Shown here: piece by piece, positions 63,869 through 64,000 of the stretch
Layout: each line of letters starts with the position of its first letter
How positions within the stretch are numbered: position 1 is the first letter of the stretch
Origin: Nostoc sp. MG11
GTDB lineage: Bacteria; Cyanobacteriota; Cyanobacteriia; Cyanobacteriales; Nostocaceae
Assembly: GCF_014904695.1 (NCBI RefSeq)
Contig: NZ_JACXXN010000002.1
Location: forward strand, 1-64,000
DNA: 64,000 nt
Reading direction: 5' to 3'
Notes under the pieces: generated by a model
Database searches by the model: none
What the model saw: only the letters and a program-made list of their open reading frames with translations
Told to the model about the DNA's origin: nothing
Program-made: the position numbers and the translations under genes

Positions 63869-64000
63869 ATGGACTGCATTCATTTAACGGGAATTCGCTG
63901 CTATGGCTACACTGGTTATTTGCCAGAAGAACAAGTTTTAGGGCAATGGTTTGAGGTGGATGTGAAATTATGGCTAGATATCTCCACTGCTGCCAAGACC
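63869..64000 (+). CDS. folB: Dihydroneopterin aldolase FolB (N-terminal part, cut by window edge)
   Basis: 44 codons from ATG 63869: 'MDCIHLTGIRCYGYTGYLPE', then EQVLGQWFEVDVKLWLDIST. This matches the FolB start (I-x-L-x-G-I-R-x-Y-G-x-x-G-x-x-x-x-E) of tetrahydrofolate synthesis, with the conserved Glu of PEEQ. It is divergent from menD with 199 bp between them. Confidence 0.9.
   Translation, partial: MDCIHLTGIRCYGYTGYLPEEQVLGQWFEVDVKLWLDISTAAKT

Overview
The window looks like chromosome from a filamentous, heterocyst-type cyanobacterium close to Nostoc or Anabaena. Evidence: the octamer GCGATCGC (HIP1) recurs on both strands; there is a kaiABC clock operon whose KaiA lacks the N-terminal receiver; cyanobacterial marker genes are present (Ycf20, the photosystem II S4-domain protein, photorespiratory D-glycerate 3-kinase, MenD of phylloquinone synthesis, an SLH-domain porin); and the intergenic DNA carries the heptameric, palindromic and MITE-like repeats common in these genomes. 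All calls come from reading the sequence and from remembered family features; no database search was run.

Layout. 0-1.3 kb: tail of an unknown gene, a 15-copy 21-bp tandem array, a GC-rich insertion and two nested MITE-like elements. 1.3-8.6 kb: Na+/H+ antiporter, a wrecked second antiporter, an orphan receiver with Asn at the phosphorylation site, CsbD-like and PRC-barrel/DUF2382 stress proteins, glycerate kinase, Ycf20 and a third MITE. 8.6-15 kb: lipoprotein, GT39-like glycosyltransferase and a large CBS-domain histidine kinase with degenerate receivers. 15.5-20.4 kb: kaiA-kaiB-kaiC, then a TolC-type outer-membrane channel. 20.8-24.3 kb: conserved small proteins, PSII S4 protein, a short-chain dehydrogenase and tRNA-Val(GAC). 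24.3-28.9 kb: a decayed type I restriction-modification operon (hsdM-hsdS-DUF3800-hsdR), broken mostly by in-frame stops. 29-36.6 kb: TrmJ-like rRNA/tRNA methyltransferase, penicillin-binding/beta-lactamase-like hydrolase, methyltransferase, DprA, DUF218 and DUF2301 membrane proteins, SAM hydrolase and an unlisted 51-residue gene. 36.7-54.8 kb: one long minus-strand exopolysaccharide locus. 55.6-59.9 kb: Uma2 relic, tRNA-Phe, and a zinc-uptake locus with an SmtB-type regulator set inside it. 60-64 kb: porin, menD and the start of folB.

How the parts fit. The polysaccharide locus has a chain-length regulator/BY-kinase, Wzx flippase, Wzy-like polymerase, initiating sugar-phosphate transferase, WecG-type transferase, six further glycosyltransferases, two acyltransferases and a methyltransferase: a nearly complete Wzx/Wzy assembly line without an obvious outer-membrane Wza. 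ZnuA, ZnuC and ZnuB form a Zn2+ importer. A Zur-like box lies upstream of znuA in the same intergenic region as the divergent porin gene. The large histidine kinase is divergent from the kai operon and could be linked to it, but that is inference.

The most notable observations are: (i) three MITE-like elements with different terminal inverted repeats, each with an apparent 8-10 bp target duplication, sharing the same C/G-rich core, one nested in another; (ii) a restriction operon with four in-frame stop codons and no frameshift in hsdM, hsdS or the DUF3800 gene; (iii) the 21-bp array, whose unit-to-unit differences are nearly all silent in one minus-strand frame; and (iv) repeat-derived in-frame insertions in at least five protein genes (GT39, histidine kinase, glycerate kinase C-terminus, ZnuC, MenD).
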